Source: Hymenobacter cheonanensis (GTDB lineage: Bacteria > Bacteroidota > Bacteroidia > Cytophagales > Hymenobacteraceae). Taken from it: 64,000 nucleotides of DNA. The notes beneath the pieces were generated by a model. It had not been told where the DNA came from, did not search any database, and was given only the letters and a program-made list of their open reading frames with translations. Below are positions 18,151 to 26,263 of this stretch, in pieces (position 1 is the first letter of the stretch; each line of letters begins with the position of its first letter). The DNA lies in contig NZ_JAUQSW010000012.1 in the NCBI RefSeq assembly GCF_030581075.1, forward strand, positions 124,001 through 188,000. Reading direction: 5' to 3'. The translations under genes and the position numbers were made by a program.

Positions 18151-18591
18151 ATGAAATTTCTTTCTTCGCTGGCCCTGGCGGCCGCTTTGCTCGCGGCCGG
18201 TGCGGCCCAGGCCCAAACGAAAGTCAAGACCAAAAACAAGTACGACGGCGGCACCGAGATTAAAACCAAAGGCGAAGCGCCGGCCGTGACGCTTGACGGG
18301 CCCATCAAGCGCGTCGAAACGCTTTCGGGCATCGACATTTTCCCGAAGCCCAATTCTAACAGCGTGATGCTCAGCTTCACGCAGCAGTTTACCAAGCCCG
18401 GCACGCTGGTGATGACCGACTACAAAAATAAAGTCGTTTATCAGCAAGCGCTCGACCCGCAGAACAATACCGGCGAGCCCGTAGACCTGGGCCACATCCA
18501 GGCGGGCACGTACCTGGTAGAAGCCAAAACCGGCAACTACCTGTACTGGAAGAAGGTACGCATCAAATACCCCACGGTGGTGCACCGCTAG
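18151..18591 (+). CDS. Small secreted protein with a T9SS-like C-terminal beta domain
   Basis: 146 residues from the ATG at 18151. A signal peptide is clear (MKFLSSLALAAALLAAGAAQAQ). The mature protein has a short charged N-region, then a ~90-residue Ig-like domain (IDIFPKPNSNSVMLSF...GTLVMTDYKNKVV...HIQAGTYLVEAKTG...VRIK) whose pattern matches type IX secretion type-A sorting domains (inference from pattern; the usual PNP motif is altered to PKPN). It may be a tiny T9SS cargo or an orphan periplasmic Ig domain. Confidence 0.65.
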   Translation: MKFLSSLALAAALLAAGAAQAQTKVKTKNKYDGGTEIKTKGEAPAVTLDGPIKRVETLSGIDIFPKPNSNSVMLSFTQQFTKPGTLVMTDYKNKVVYQQALDPQNNTGEPVDLGHIQAGTYLVEAKTGNYLYWKKVRIKYPTVVHR

Positions 18592-18614
18592 CCGCTTTTT
18601 GCCTACTACAAACC

Positions 18615-18706
18615 CGTCATGCTGCGCTTGCCGGAGCATCTTGCTCGTTCCGCTAGGATATAACCTGACGGTATGGGCAAGATGCTGCGGCAGGCGCAGC
18701 ATGACG
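18615..18706. repeat. Dispersed palindrome, GTCATGC family, copy 1
   Basis: Arms 18615-18644 and 18677-18706 match in reverse complement at 28 of 30 positions (outer word CGTCATGCTGCGC, inner word AGCATCTTGC) around a 32-bp spacer. The same outer and inner words recur at 19337, 23313 and partly at 28160 and 63940. Confidence 0.8.
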
Positions 18707-18761
18707 ATTCGGTTTTTTGCAGGTTGCATCCTCTCTTTTCCTTCGCCCGTTCGCTAGCCCG

Positions 18762-18769
18762 TATTTTTG
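18762..18769 (+). promoter_or_regulatory. Putative -7 element TATTTTTG before the 18778 gene
   Basis: Exact TAnnTTTG only 8 bp before the ATG at 18778, which would give an almost leaderless mRNA. No clear TTG at normal spacing. Confidence 0.4.
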
Positions 18770-18777
18770 CCTTGCTT

Positions 18778-19326
18778 ATGAAAACCTTGCCCTTGCTCGC
18801 CGCTACCCTCGCCCTCACCAGCTTTGCCCCGAGGCCCAAGCTGACGACCGTGAAGCTGGCGCCGGGCTTGTCGGTAGCCATGCCGGTGGGGTTTGCGCCG
18901 CTGCCCGACGCGGCCATTGCCGTCAAGTTTCCGTCGCCGCGCAAGCCGCTGGCTGTGTACAGCAACCCTAGCGGGCGTGTCGATTACAGCGTATCGGTGC
19001 GGCCCACCACGTTTGGGCCCGATTACAACGTGCTGCTGCCCATGTACAAAGCCAGCGTGCAGCGCCTCTATACCAAGGTCGATTTCCTGACCCAGGAGGT
19101 GCGCAAGGTGAATGGCCGCGACATGGTAGCGCTGGAGTTTGTTTCGACCATGAGCGACAGCCGCCGCGGCACTAACGCCCTGGCCCCCATCAAAAAGTAC
19201 GAATACGTCGAGTACGCCGTGCAGGGCCAGCAGCTGTACGTATTCTCCTTTTCGGCCCCGGCCGAGGAGCAGGCGCAGTGGCGCCCGGTGGCCCAGGCCG
19301 CCCTTGGCGACATCAGCCTGAAGTAG
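18778..19326 (+). CDS. Secreted protein of unknown function
   Basis: 182 residues from the ATG at 18778 (MKTLPLLAATLALTSFAPRP, a signal peptide). The mature protein looks like a compact alpha/beta domain (TVKLAPGLSVAMPVGF...YSVSVRPTTFGPDYNVLLPMYKAS...YEYVEYAVQGQQLYVFSF), of the kind seen in periplasmic stress or lipoprotein-like domains that act against membranes. I do not recognise the family with certainty. It lies between two copies of the GTCATGC palindrome. Confidence 0.65.
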   Translation: MKTLPLLAATLALTSFAPRPKLTTVKLAPGLSVAMPVGFAPLPDAAIAVKFPSPRKPLAVYSNPSGRVDYSVSVRPTTFGPDYNVLLPMYKASVQRLYTKVDFLTQEVRKVNGRDMVALEFVSTMSDSRRGTNALAPIKKYEYVEYAVQGQQLYVFSFSAPAEEQAQWRPVAQAALGDISLK

Positions 19327-19336
19327 CTCGTATCGT

Positions 19337-19432
19337 CGTCATGCAGAGCGCAGCGAAGCATCTCGCGTGGCGCAGTAATTCCTGCCGTTAGCAACGATGC
19401 GAGCGAGATGCTTCGCTACGCTCTGCATGACG
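19337..19432. repeat. Dispersed palindrome, GTCATGC family, copy 2
   Basis: Arms 19337-19366 and 19403-19432 match at 29 of 30 positions in reverse complement (CGTCATGCAGAGCG... / ...CTCTGCATGACG), spacer 36 bp. The right arm ends one base before the likely tadA start codon at 19433 and contains an alternative in-frame ATG at 19427. Confidence 0.85.
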
Positions 19433-19882
19433 ATGCCAATTAATATCCTCACCGACGACTACTTCATGCGCCAGGCCCTGGCCGAGGCGCGGCGGGCGCT
19501 GGCGGCGGGTGAGATTCCCATCGGGGCGGTGGTAGTGCTCGATGGCGTGATAATTGGCCGGGGCTACAACCAGACCGAGCAGCTGCGCGACGTAACGGCC
19601 CACGCCGAAATGCTAGCCCTCACGGCCGCCGCCAACTACCTGGGCAATAAATACCTCACTCACTGTACCTTATACGTGACGGTAGAGCCCTGCGTGATGT
19701 GCGCCGGGGCTAGCGCCTGGGCCCAGCTCGGGGCGGTAGTGTTTGGCACCGACGAGCCCAAAACCGGCTACCGGCGGCACACCCTGGGGCTGCTGCACCC
19801 GCGCACCAAGGTGCGGGCCGGCGTATGCGCTGCCGAATGCACAGCCCTTATGCAGGACTTTTTTAAAGAGAAGCGGGGCTAG
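19433..19882 (+). CDS. tadA: tRNA-specific adenosine deaminase family protein (TadA-like)
   Basis: 149 residues from the ATG at 19433. Zinc-dependent deaminase: His and the proton-shuttling Glu in TAHAEM (H57, E59), zinc cysteines in EPCVMCAGA (C87, C90). The N-terminal helix DDYFMRQALAEARRAL and the GEIPIGAVVV strand match TadA, which converts A34 of tRNA-Arg to inosine. Guanine or cytosine deaminases of the same fold cannot be fully excluded. A start at 19427 would lie inside the adjacent palindrome; the 19433 start abuts it. Confidence 0.85.
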   Translation: MPINILTDDYFMRQALAEARRALAAGEIPIGAVVVLDGVIIGRGYNQTEQLRDVTAHAEMLALTAAANYLGNKYLTHCTLYVTVEPCVMCAGASAWAQLGAVVFGTDEPKTGYRRHTLGLLHPRTKVRAGVCAAECTALMQDFFKEKRG

Positions 19883-19981
19883 CCTACTTTTGGGGGCGCC
19901 CGGCGGGCGGCCGTAACCCCGGCGGCCCGTTGGGGGTTATACCTGTACCTACCCATCTTTTCACTTTAAAACACCCGCATC

Positions 19982-20590
19982 ATGGCTTTTGAACTGCCCA
20001 AGCTGCCGTATTCCTACGACGCCCTCGAACCCACGTTTGACGCGCAAACCCAGGAAATTCACCACACCAAGCACCATCAGGCCTACGTTACCAACCTCAA
20101 CGCCGCTATTGCGGGCACCGAGTTTGAAAACCAGAGCCTCGAAGAGATTCTGCACAATATTGCCAAGGCTAGCCCGGCCATCCGCAACAACGGCGGCGGC
20201 CACTGGAACCACTCGCTGTGGTGGACCATCCTGAGCCCCAACGGCGGCGGCCAGCCCACGGGCGCAGTAGCCGACAAAATCAACGAGGCCTTCGGCTCGT
20301 TCGACAAGTTCAAGGAAGAATTCACCAAAGCCGCTACCACGCGCTTCGGTTCGGGCTGGGCCTGGCTCTGCAAGCAGCAAGATGGCTCGCTGCAAATCTG
20401 CTCGACCCCGAACCAGGACAACCCGCTGATGCCCGACACCGGCTGCAAGGGCTTCCCCATCCTGGGCCTCGACGTGTGGGAGCACGCCTACTACCTCAAG
20501 TACCAGAACAAGCGCCCCGACTACATCGCGGCCTTCTTCAACCTCATCAACTGGGACCAGGTTAACAAGAACTACGAAGCGGCCAAGTAG
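19982..20590 (+). CDS. Superoxide dismutase, Fe/Mn type
   Basis: 202 residues, usual length. The four metal ligands are in EIHHTKHHQAY (H27), GGGHWNHSLWW, and DVWEHAYYLKYQ (Asp and His). No signal peptide, so cytoplasmic. It converts superoxide to oxygen and peroxide. Fe versus Mn preference cannot be settled by eye. Monocistronic, with its own terminator 20 bp downstream. Confidence 0.95.
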   Translation: MAFELPKLPYSYDALEPTFDAQTQEIHHTKHHQAYVTNLNAAIAGTEFENQSLEEILHNIAKASPAIRNNGGGHWNHSLWWTILSPNGGGQPTGAVADKINEAFGSFDKFKEEFTKAATTRFGSGWAWLCKQQDGSLQICSTPNQDNPLMPDTGCKGFPILGLDVWEHAYYLKYQNKRPDYIAAFFNLINWDQVNKNYEAAK

Positions 20591-20609
20591 CCCGCGCTAC
20601 CTGCCGCTA

Positions 20610-20639
20610 GCCCTCCTGCCCGCGCAGGAGGGCTTTTTT
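20610..20639 (+). terminator. Rho-independent terminator after the superoxide dismutase gene
   Basis: GCCCTCCTGC pairs with GCAGGAGGGC around a 4-nt loop and is followed by TTTTTT. Confidence 0.9.
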
Positions 20640-20772
20640 GTGCCCTAGCGGCACCTGAGTGGGCGCTTACTCTTGTTACCCCAATGCTACGCGCCGGGCG
20701 CCGCGCCTGCCGAAAATAGTGTAACTTTAGGCGCAAAAGCCCCTTTTCCGAAATTTTAACGCTTTGCCTGCC

Positions 20773-22068
20773 ATGAGCATCAAGCTGCGTCTTACTATCC
20801 TGAGCTTCCTTCAGTTTTTTATCTGGGGCGCGTGGCTGATTACGATTGGCGCGTACTGGTTTCAAACCAAAAACTGGTCGGGCGCGCAGTTTGGCGCCAT
20901 TTTTTCCACGATGGGCATCGCGTCCATCTTCATGCCCTCGCTCATGGGCATTGTGGCCGATAAGTGGGTGAATGCCGAAAAGCTCTACGGCGTGCTGCAC
21001 ATTTGCGGCGGTATCACGCTGTGCACCATTCCGTTGGTTACCGACCCGGGCCTGTTCTTCTGGATTATCCTGCTGAACATGATTTTTTACATGCCCACGC
21101 TCTCGCTCTCCATCGCCGTGTCGTACTCGGCCCTGAAAACCCAGGGCCTCGATGTGGTCAAGGACTACCCGCCCATCCGGGTGTGGGGCACCATTGGCTT
21201 CATTGCGGCCATGTGGACGGTTACGTTCCTGGGCTTCGAGAAATCGGCCAATCAGTTTTACGTAGCCGCCAGCGCCGCGCTGCTGCTAGGCGTGTATGCC
21301 TTCACGCTGCCCGCCTGCCCGCCGCCCTCGCAGGGTGCCTCGGGCCGCTCGCTGGTCGATGCGCTAGGCCTCAAGTCGTTTGCCCTGCTGCGCGACCGCA
21401 AGCTGGCTACCTTCTTCGCTTTTGCCCTGCTGCTCGGGGCTGCTTTGCAGCTCACCAACGCCTACGGCGATACCTTCCTGCACGACTTCGACAAAGTACC
21501 GGCCTACCGCGATACGCTCTCGGTGCAGCACCCGGCATTCATCATGTCGATTTCGCAAATTTCGGAAACGCTCTTTATCCTCGCCATTCCCTTCTTCCTG
21601 CGGCGCTTCGGCATCAAGCAGGTGATGCTGTTCAGCATGGTGGCCTGGGTGTTGCGCTTCGGCCTGCTGGCCTTCGGCAACCCGGCCGGCGGCCTCTGGA
21701 TGATTATTCTCTCGTGCATCGTGTACGGCATGGCCTTCGACTTCTTCAATATCTCGGGCTCGCTGTTTGTCGAAACCCAGACCCAGCCCAGCATCCGGGC
21801 CAGCGCCCAGGGCTTGTTTATGATGATGACCAACGGCTTCGGCGCCGTGCTGGGCAGCTCCATCAGCGGCCTGGTTATCCAGAATTATTTTACTACCTGC
21901 CAAATGATTAATGGCAAGGAAGAATGTATTAAAGACTGGCACGGCATCTGGCTAGCCTTCGCGGCCTATGCCCTGGTAATTGCGGTGCTGTTCGTGTTCA
22001 TTTTCAAGCACAAGCACGAGCCGCAAGCGCTGGAAAACAAATATTCTGAGCCGGCCGTGGCAGCCTAA
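20773..22068 (+). CDS. Nucleoside:H+ symporter family permease (NupG-like MFS)
   Basis: 431 residues from the ATG at 20773 (MSIKLRLTILSFLQFFIWGAW), with 12 hydrophobic segments. The opening LSFLQFFIWGAWLITIGAYW and the DYPPIRVWGTIGFIAAM region are characteristic of the nucleoside:H+ symporter family, which imports nucleosides. Substrate assignment comes from family only. The AAA gene follows with a 36-bp gap, probably in the same transcript. Confidence 0.85.
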   Translation: MSIKLRLTILSFLQFFIWGAWLITIGAYWFQTKNWSGAQFGAIFSTMGIASIFMPSLMGIVADKWVNAEKLYGVLHICGGITLCTIPLVTDPGLFFWIILLNMIFYMPTLSLSIAVSYSALKTQGLDVVKDYPPIRVWGTIGFIAAMWTVTFLGFEKSANQFYVAASAALLLGVYAFTLPACPPPSQGASGRSLVDALGLKSFALLRDRKLATFFAFALLLGAALQLTNAYGDTFLHDFDKVPAYRDTLSVQHPAFIMSISQISETLFILAIPFFLRRFGIKQVMLFSMVAWVLRFGLLAFGNPAGGLWMIILSCIVYGMAFDFFNISGSLFVETQTQPSIRASAQGLFMMMTNGFGAVLGSSISGLVIQNYFTTCQMINGKEECIKDWHGIWLAFAAYALVIAVLFVFIFKHKHEPQALENKYSEPAVAA

Positions 22069-22104
22069 TGGCCGGCCCTGCGCCCGGCTCTCTTGCCTGA
22101 TTTA

Positions 22105-23211
22105 ATGAGTATTTCCCCTCCGCCCCCAGCGGCTAGCCCCGATTTTTCGACGAGCTACAACCAACACGGCTTCCAGCCGTCCACGTGGTTTTATACAATG
22201 TTTGGCGAGCTGCCGCGCCGCGAAATCTACCAGCTCGTGACGGCCGACGCCCGCAAAACGGTACTCGCTGGCCTAGCCGAAACGCACGATATCGACCAGA
22301 TTACGGTGGTGCAGTCGGTGTTTATCGAGGAGGCCGACAAGGCACCCGAGTGGCAGTTCTACGCCCTCTCGCCCGAGCCGCACACGCTGTTGTTCTTCAG
22401 CATCGTGAGCAGCTACGGCGACCAGAGCGCCACGCTCTACTACTCGCCTCGCACCGACCCTAGCGCCCTGGCCCGCCTGCGCGGCCTGCTCGTGGCCCAG
22501 CTCGAAAGCGGGCAGGTAGAGCGCCAGCGCATTCAGGTGCTGCGCCTGATGGGTAGCGACCTGGCTTTTTCGCCGCTGCCCATTAAAATTCCGGCGCTCG
22601 ACCTTGCCACCAACTACAACGACGACCTGCTGCCCGTGCACGAGGCCATCGTGAAGCGCCTGCAAAAGCCCGACGACAAGGGCCTCGTTATCCTGCACGG
22701 CCCGCCCGGCACCGGCAAAACCAGCTACATCCGCCATCTCTGCGGCCTCACCGATAAGCCCAAGCTGTTCATTCCGCCCAATCTGGCGCTGCGCATCGCC
22801 GACCCCGAGTTTATCAACCTGCTGCACGATAATACCAACTCCATCCTGCTCATCGAGGATGCCGAGGAGCTGCTCACCAAGCGCGACGCCACCGGCAGCA
22901 ATGCCGTGAGCAACCTGCTCAACCTCAGCGACGGCCTGCTGAGCGACGGCTTCCACATCCAGATTATCTGCACCTTCAACGCCGACCTGGCGCGCATCGA
23001 CAAGGCGCTGCTGCGCAAGGGCCGCCTTATTGCCTCCTACGCCTTCGAGGCCCTGGCCCAACCCAAAGCCCAGACCCTAGCCACGGAACTCGGCCAAACG
23101 GTGCCCGTGACCGAAGCTATGTCCTTGGCCGACATCTATAACCGCGAAGATGCTACCTTCGTGAGCGAGCCCAAAGGCGGTGGCCGCATCGGCTTTGGCC
23201 GGGCTAGCTAA
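22105..23211 (+). CDS. AAA family ATPase
   Basis: 368 residues from the ATG at 22105 (MSISPPPP). The N-terminal ~190 residues have no recognised motif. The AAA module follows: Walker A LHGPPGTGKTSYI (about residues 198-210), Walker B NSILLIEDAEELL (about 246-258), sensor-1 Asn in IICTFNADL, and an arginine-finger-like RKGRL. This arrangement resembles BCS1/ClpX-like single-AAA proteins, whose partners are diverse. The C-terminus is Gly-rich. Probably cytoplasmic. No partner is obvious from neighbours. Confidence 0.8.
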   Translation: MSISPPPPAASPDFSTSYNQHGFQPSTWFYTMFGELPRREIYQLVTADARKTVLAGLAETHDIDQITVVQSVFIEEADKAPEWQFYALSPEPHTLLFFSIVSSYGDQSATLYYSPRTDPSALARLRGLLVAQLESGQVERQRIQVLRLMGSDLAFSPLPIKIPALDLATNYNDDLLPVHEAIVKRLQKPDDKGLVILHGPPGTGKTSYIRHLCGLTDKPKLFIPPNLALRIADPEFINLLHDNTNSILLIEDAEELLTKRDATGSNAVSNLLNLSDGLLSDGFHIQIICTFNADLARIDKALLRKGRLIASYAFEALAQPKAQTLATELGQTVPVTEAMSLADIYNREDATFVSEPKGGGRIGFGRAS

Positions 23212-23255
23212 GCTCGGCAATACAAATTTGGTACAAAAAAAGTCTGATTTGAGTA

Positions 23256-23295
23256 TAAATAAAAAGCCGCTCTGCACGATGCAGAGCGGCTTTTT
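23256..23295. terminator. Bidirectional-type terminator after the AAA gene
   Basis: AAAAAGCCGCTCTGC pairs with GCAGAGCGGCTTTTT around a 5-nt loop; A run before and T run after. Confidence 0.9.
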
Positions 23296-23312
23296 AAGCT
23301 TTTATCCCGTCT

Positions 23313-23396
23313 GTCATGCTGACGAAGGAAGCATCTTGCTAGGGCAGCACGGCTTACACCAACTAACCTAAGAGATGCTTCCTTCGTCAGCATGAC
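23313..23396. repeat. Dispersed palindrome, GTCATGC family, copy 3
   Basis: Perfect 24-bp inverted arms at 23313-23336 and 23373-23396 (GTCATGCTGACGAAGGAAGC... and its reverse complement) with a 36-bp spacer. It lies between the convergent AAA and ndk genes, next to the terminator. Confidence 0.9.
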
Positions 23397-23410
23397 AAGC
23401 GGTAGCCAGC

Positions 23411-23818
23411 TTATTTGCCGAAGTAGAACTCACCCTCAATCTGGGCGTTCTCGTCCGAATCCGAGCCGTGCACGGCGTTGGCTTCGATGCTCTTCGCGTA
23501 TTTCTTGCGGATGGTACCTTCCTCGGCGTTGGCCGGGTTGGTGGCGCCGATGAGGGTGCGGAAGTCAGCCACGGCGTTGTCTTTCTCGAGGATAGCCGCC
23601 ACGATGGGGCCGCTCGACATGTATTTCACGAGGTCGTTGTAGAAAGGACGCTCTTTGTGCACGGCGTAAAATTCGCCGGCGCGCTCAGGCGTCAGGGTCA
23701 CTTTCTGAAGCTCCACGATGCGGAAGCCGCCCTGTTCAATCATGCTCAGGATGCCACCGATGTGGTTGTCGGCCACGGCATCGGGCTTAATCATCGTGAA
23801 GGTGCGGTTGGTTGCCAT
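23411..23818 (-). CDS. ndk: Nucleoside-diphosphate kinase
   Basis: 135 residues from the ATG at 23818 (MATNRTFTMIKPDAV). It transfers phosphate between nucleoside di- and triphosphates through a phospho-His; the active-site His is H117 in NAVHGSDS. The opening TFTMIKPDAV and RPFYNDLVKYMSSGP are family signatures. The start is chosen because the promoter element at 23846-23853 lies upstream of it. Confidence 0.97.
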   Translation of the reverse strand: MATNRTFTMIKPDAVADNHIGGILSMIEQGGFRIVELQKVTLTPERAGEFYAVHKERPFYNDLVKYMSSGPIVAAILEKDNAVADFRTLIGATNPANAEEGTIRKKYAKSIEANAVHGSDSDENAQIEGEFYFGK

Positions 23819-23845
23819 TCTTAAAAGAAAATTTAGTTGATGGCG

Positions 23846-23853
23846 CAAAGGTA
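23846..23853 (-). promoter_or_regulatory. ndk promoter, -7 element TACCTTTG
   Basis: Exact TAnnTTTG on the minus strand, predicted leader about 20 nt. No clear TTG at the -33 position. Confidence 0.55.
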
Positions 23854-23959
23854 GGAGCAGAATGCCGTGGCGCTAGCCGCAGGGCGTTTTGGGGCGGCCA
23901 GCACCCCTAGCCAGCCCATTGAGGCAGCGCGCTTTCCCGAACCTTCACGCGGGGTTCAG

Positions 23960-23989
23960 TTGTTGAAACCCAATTCCTGCCGACCTTTG
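23960..23989 (+). promoter_or_regulatory. Probable promoter of the nrnA-like gene
   Basis: TTG at 23960-23962, 19-bp spacer, then GACCTTTG at 23982-23989: one mismatch to TTG-N19-TAnnTTTG. Confidence 0.55.
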
Positions 23990-24057
23990 CCGGCCGTTTG
24001 CGCTGGGAATTACTCCCGGCGCTTTTTCTTCGCATTCGCAGGCCATTCACGTCGTCG

Positions 24058-25113
24058 ATGTTTCCTTCCGTATCCGAGTTGCAAGCGCTGCTGGCCGAGC
24101 CCAAGCAGATTTTTATTACCACCCACCACAAGCCTGATGCTGACGCACTGGGCTCGTCGCTGGCCTGGGCCACGTACCTGAAGAAAAAAGGCCACTCCGT
24201 GACCGTCGTTACGCCCTCCGATTACCCGGCTTTCCTCAACTGGATGCAGGGCAACGACGAGGTGGTGGTGTACGAGCCGCGCCAGAACGACCGCCAGGTG
24301 CGCGACCTCGTGAACCGCGCCGACTTGCTGTTCTGCCTCGACTTTAATTGCCTGGGCCGCATCAACGAGCTGGGCGAGTACGTGCGCCGGGCGCCGGGCA
24401 CCAAGGTGCTCATCGACCACCACCAGCGCCCCGAAAACTTTGCCGACGTCAGCTTTTCGGAACCTACGGCGGCGGCCACCGCCGAGCTTATTTTCGAGAT
24501 TATCCGCGACCTGGGCGACCAGGCGCTGATTGACCAGGGCATGGGTGAGGCGCTTTACGCCGGCATCATGACCGACACGGGCTCGTTTCGGCACCCTAGC
24601 ACCTCGCGCAACGTGCACCTCATCATTGCCGAGCTGCTCAATGCCCACATCGACCTGGCGTCGGTGCATCGCCGCATTTACGACTCGCACTCCGAAATTC
24701 GGCTGCGCTTCCTTGGGTATATTTTGAAGGATAAGCTCGTGGTACTGCGTGAGTTCAACACGGCTTACATTGCCGTGACCAAGGAGGAGCTGCGCGAGTA
24801 CGAGAGCAAAACCGGCGACACCGAAGGCCTCGTAAACTACGCGCTCAGCATCGAGGGCATCGTGCTGGCGGCGGTGTTTATCGACCGCAGCTCGGCCGTT
24901 AAAATATCGTTCCGCTCGGTGGGCGACTTTTCGGTTGCCGATTTTTCGCGCAACCATTTCGACGGCGGCGGGCACCACAACGCCTCGGGCGGCGTCAGCA
25001 CCGAGTCGCTGGATGCTACCGTGGAGCGCTTTGTGGGCTTGCTGCCGCAGTACCAGGCCCAGCTACTCGGCACGCCCGCCGAGCCGGTGGTAGTTGCGCC
25101 GCCCGTGGCCTAA
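24058..25113 (+). CDS. DHH-family phosphoesterase (NrnA-like nanoRNase/pAp phosphatase)
   Basis: 351 residues from the ATG at 24058 (MFPSVSELQALL). DHH domain with HHKPDADALGSS (about residues 23-34), a DFNC metal-binding Asp, and the name-giving LIDHHQRP (about 119-126); the C-terminal DHHA1 domain has GGGHHNASGG (about 302-311). The family degrades 2-5 nt RNAs and dephosphorylates pAp. The stop codon TAA overlaps the promoter element of the next gene. Confidence 0.88.
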   Translation: MFPSVSELQALLAEPKQIFITTHHKPDADALGSSLAWATYLKKKGHSVTVVTPSDYPAFLNWMQGNDEVVVYEPRQNDRQVRDLVNRADLLFCLDFNCLGRINELGEYVRRAPGTKVLIDHHQRPENFADVSFSEPTAAATAELIFEIIRDLGDQALIDQGMGEALYAGIMTDTGSFRHPSTSRNVHLIIAELLNAHIDLASVHRRIYDSHSEIRLRFLGYILKDKLVVLREFNTAYIAVTKEELREYESKTGDTEGLVNYALSIEGIVLAAVFIDRSSAVKISFRSVGDFSVADFSRNHFDGGGHHNASGGVSTESLDATVERFVGLLPQYQAQLLGTPAEPVVVAPPVA

Positions 25114-25118
25114 CTTTG
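25111..25118 (+). promoter_or_regulatory. -7 element TAACTTTG overlapping the nrnA-like stop codon
   Basis: Exact TAnnTTTG; its first three bases are the TAA stop of the upstream gene. It sits 36 bp before the FKBP start. Confidence 0.5.
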
Positions 25119-25153
25119 GGGCTGGTTCGTCTCTTTTCCAACTTTTGTTTTTC

Positions 25154-26191
25154 ATGCAGTTTTCTCTTCGGCCCGGCGCGGCCCGGCACCTGGCCCTGGC
25201 GGCGGGCGTGCTCAGCGCAGCTTCCTTCCTGTCATCGTGCAATAAAGGCGGCGGCGATTATGCCAAAACCAAGTCGGGCATCGAGTACAAGATTTTCAAA
25301 AAAGACGGCACCGGCTACTCGCCCCGCGAGGTGGCCGGCGGCGAAGATGCCACCTACAAGGACCGCGTGGGCAAGGTAATGTCGGCCCACATCGAGTACC
25401 GCACGGCCGGCGACTCGGTGATGATGAAGTCGCGCGAGCGCCAGTTTGGCATTCCGGTGCGCATTCCGCTTGAGGCCCTCACGGCCAAGCAGCTAGGGGC
25501 TGAGCCCGAGGCGTTTTCGTTGCTGCAGCCCGGCGACAGCGGCGTATTCCGCTTCAACGCCGACACGCTGTATAAGCGCAACGCCCACCAGCTAGCCCCC
25601 GCCAACCTCAAGAAGAAAGGCAACTACATCATCCTCACGGTGAAGGCCGTGAACCTGCAAACCCGCGACGCCGCCATGGCCGAGGCGATGGCCGACCAGC
25701 AGAAGATGATGGCCGAGCAGCAGCGCCAGATGCGCGCCTACGCCGAAACCCAGGATAAAGCCGACGATGTAACCTTGCAGGATTACATGAAGAAAAACAA
25801 CCTGACCAACGCCAAGAAGGACCCCAGCGGCGTGTACATCATCACGACGCAGCCCGGCACCGGCCCCAACGCCAAAGCCGGCCAGACCGTGACGGTGCAG
25901 TACCGCGGCTTGCTGCTTGATGGCAAAGAGTTTGACGCCAGCGCCAAGCACGGCGGGCAGCCGTTCTCGTTCCCGCTGGGCCGCGGCCAGGTAATTCCGG
26001 GCTGGGATGCCGCTTTGCAGCAGCTTAACAAAGGCAGCAAGGCTACCATCCTCATTCCGTCGTCGCTGGCTTATGGCAAGCAGGGCTCGCCGCCCGCCAT
26101 CCCGGCCAACTCGCCGCTGCGCTTCGATATCGAACTCACCGACATCACCAACGCGCCGGCTGCTATGCAGGCCCCGCCGGCCGGCCGCTAG
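25154..26191 (+). CDS. FKBP-type peptidyl-prolyl isomerase, lipoprotein
   Basis: 345 residues from the ATG at 25154. Lipobox FLSSC (Cys29) predicts a periplasm-facing lipoprotein. The middle ~170 residues resemble the N-terminal region of Bacteroidota FKBPs, which itself has an FKBP-like pattern, then a Gln/Met-rich helical linker (ADQQKMMAEQQRQMRAYAE), then a full FKBP domain from about residue 235 (GQTVTVQYRGLLLDGKEFDAS...FSFPLGRGQVIPGWD...LIPSSLAYG). It assists folding of exported proteins. The next gene encodes a paralogue with the same layout. Confidence 0.9.
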   Translation: MQFSLRPGAARHLALAAGVLSAASFLSSCNKGGGDYAKTKSGIEYKIFKKDGTGYSPREVAGGEDATYKDRVGKVMSAHIEYRTAGDSVMMKSRERQFGIPVRIPLEALTAKQLGAEPEAFSLLQPGDSGVFRFNADTLYKRNAHQLAPANLKKKGNYIILTVKAVNLQTRDAAMAEAMADQQKMMAEQQRQMRAYAETQDKADDVTLQDYMKKNNLTNAKKDPSGVYIITTQPGTGPNAKAGQTVTVQYRGLLLDGKEFDASAKHGGQPFSFPLGRGQVIPGWDAALQQLNKGSKATILIPSSLAYGKQGSPPAIPANSPLRFDIELTDITNAPAAMQAPPAGR

Positions 26192-26218
26192 GCTGCCGCT
26201 TCGATTTTTAGTTTACTT

Positions 26219-26247
26219 GCCGCCGCGCCACCTGGCGCGGCGGTTTT
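26219..26247 (+). terminator. Terminator between the two FKBP genes
   Basis: GCCGCCGCGCCA pairs with TGGCGCGGCGG, followed by TTTTG. Confidence 0.75.
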
Positions 26248-26263
26248 GTTTTATTCCTTCGCC

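Noticed and set aside
17944..18729. 262-codon N-terminal extension of AspRS
   Set aside because: It crosses intergenic repeats, a promoter element and an opposite-strand gene; homologous AspRS starts at the ATG at 17943.
18615..23396. Palindromic copies considered as CRISPR or IS ends
   Set aside because: No regularly spaced direct repeats with unique spacers, and no transposase frame between or near the arms.
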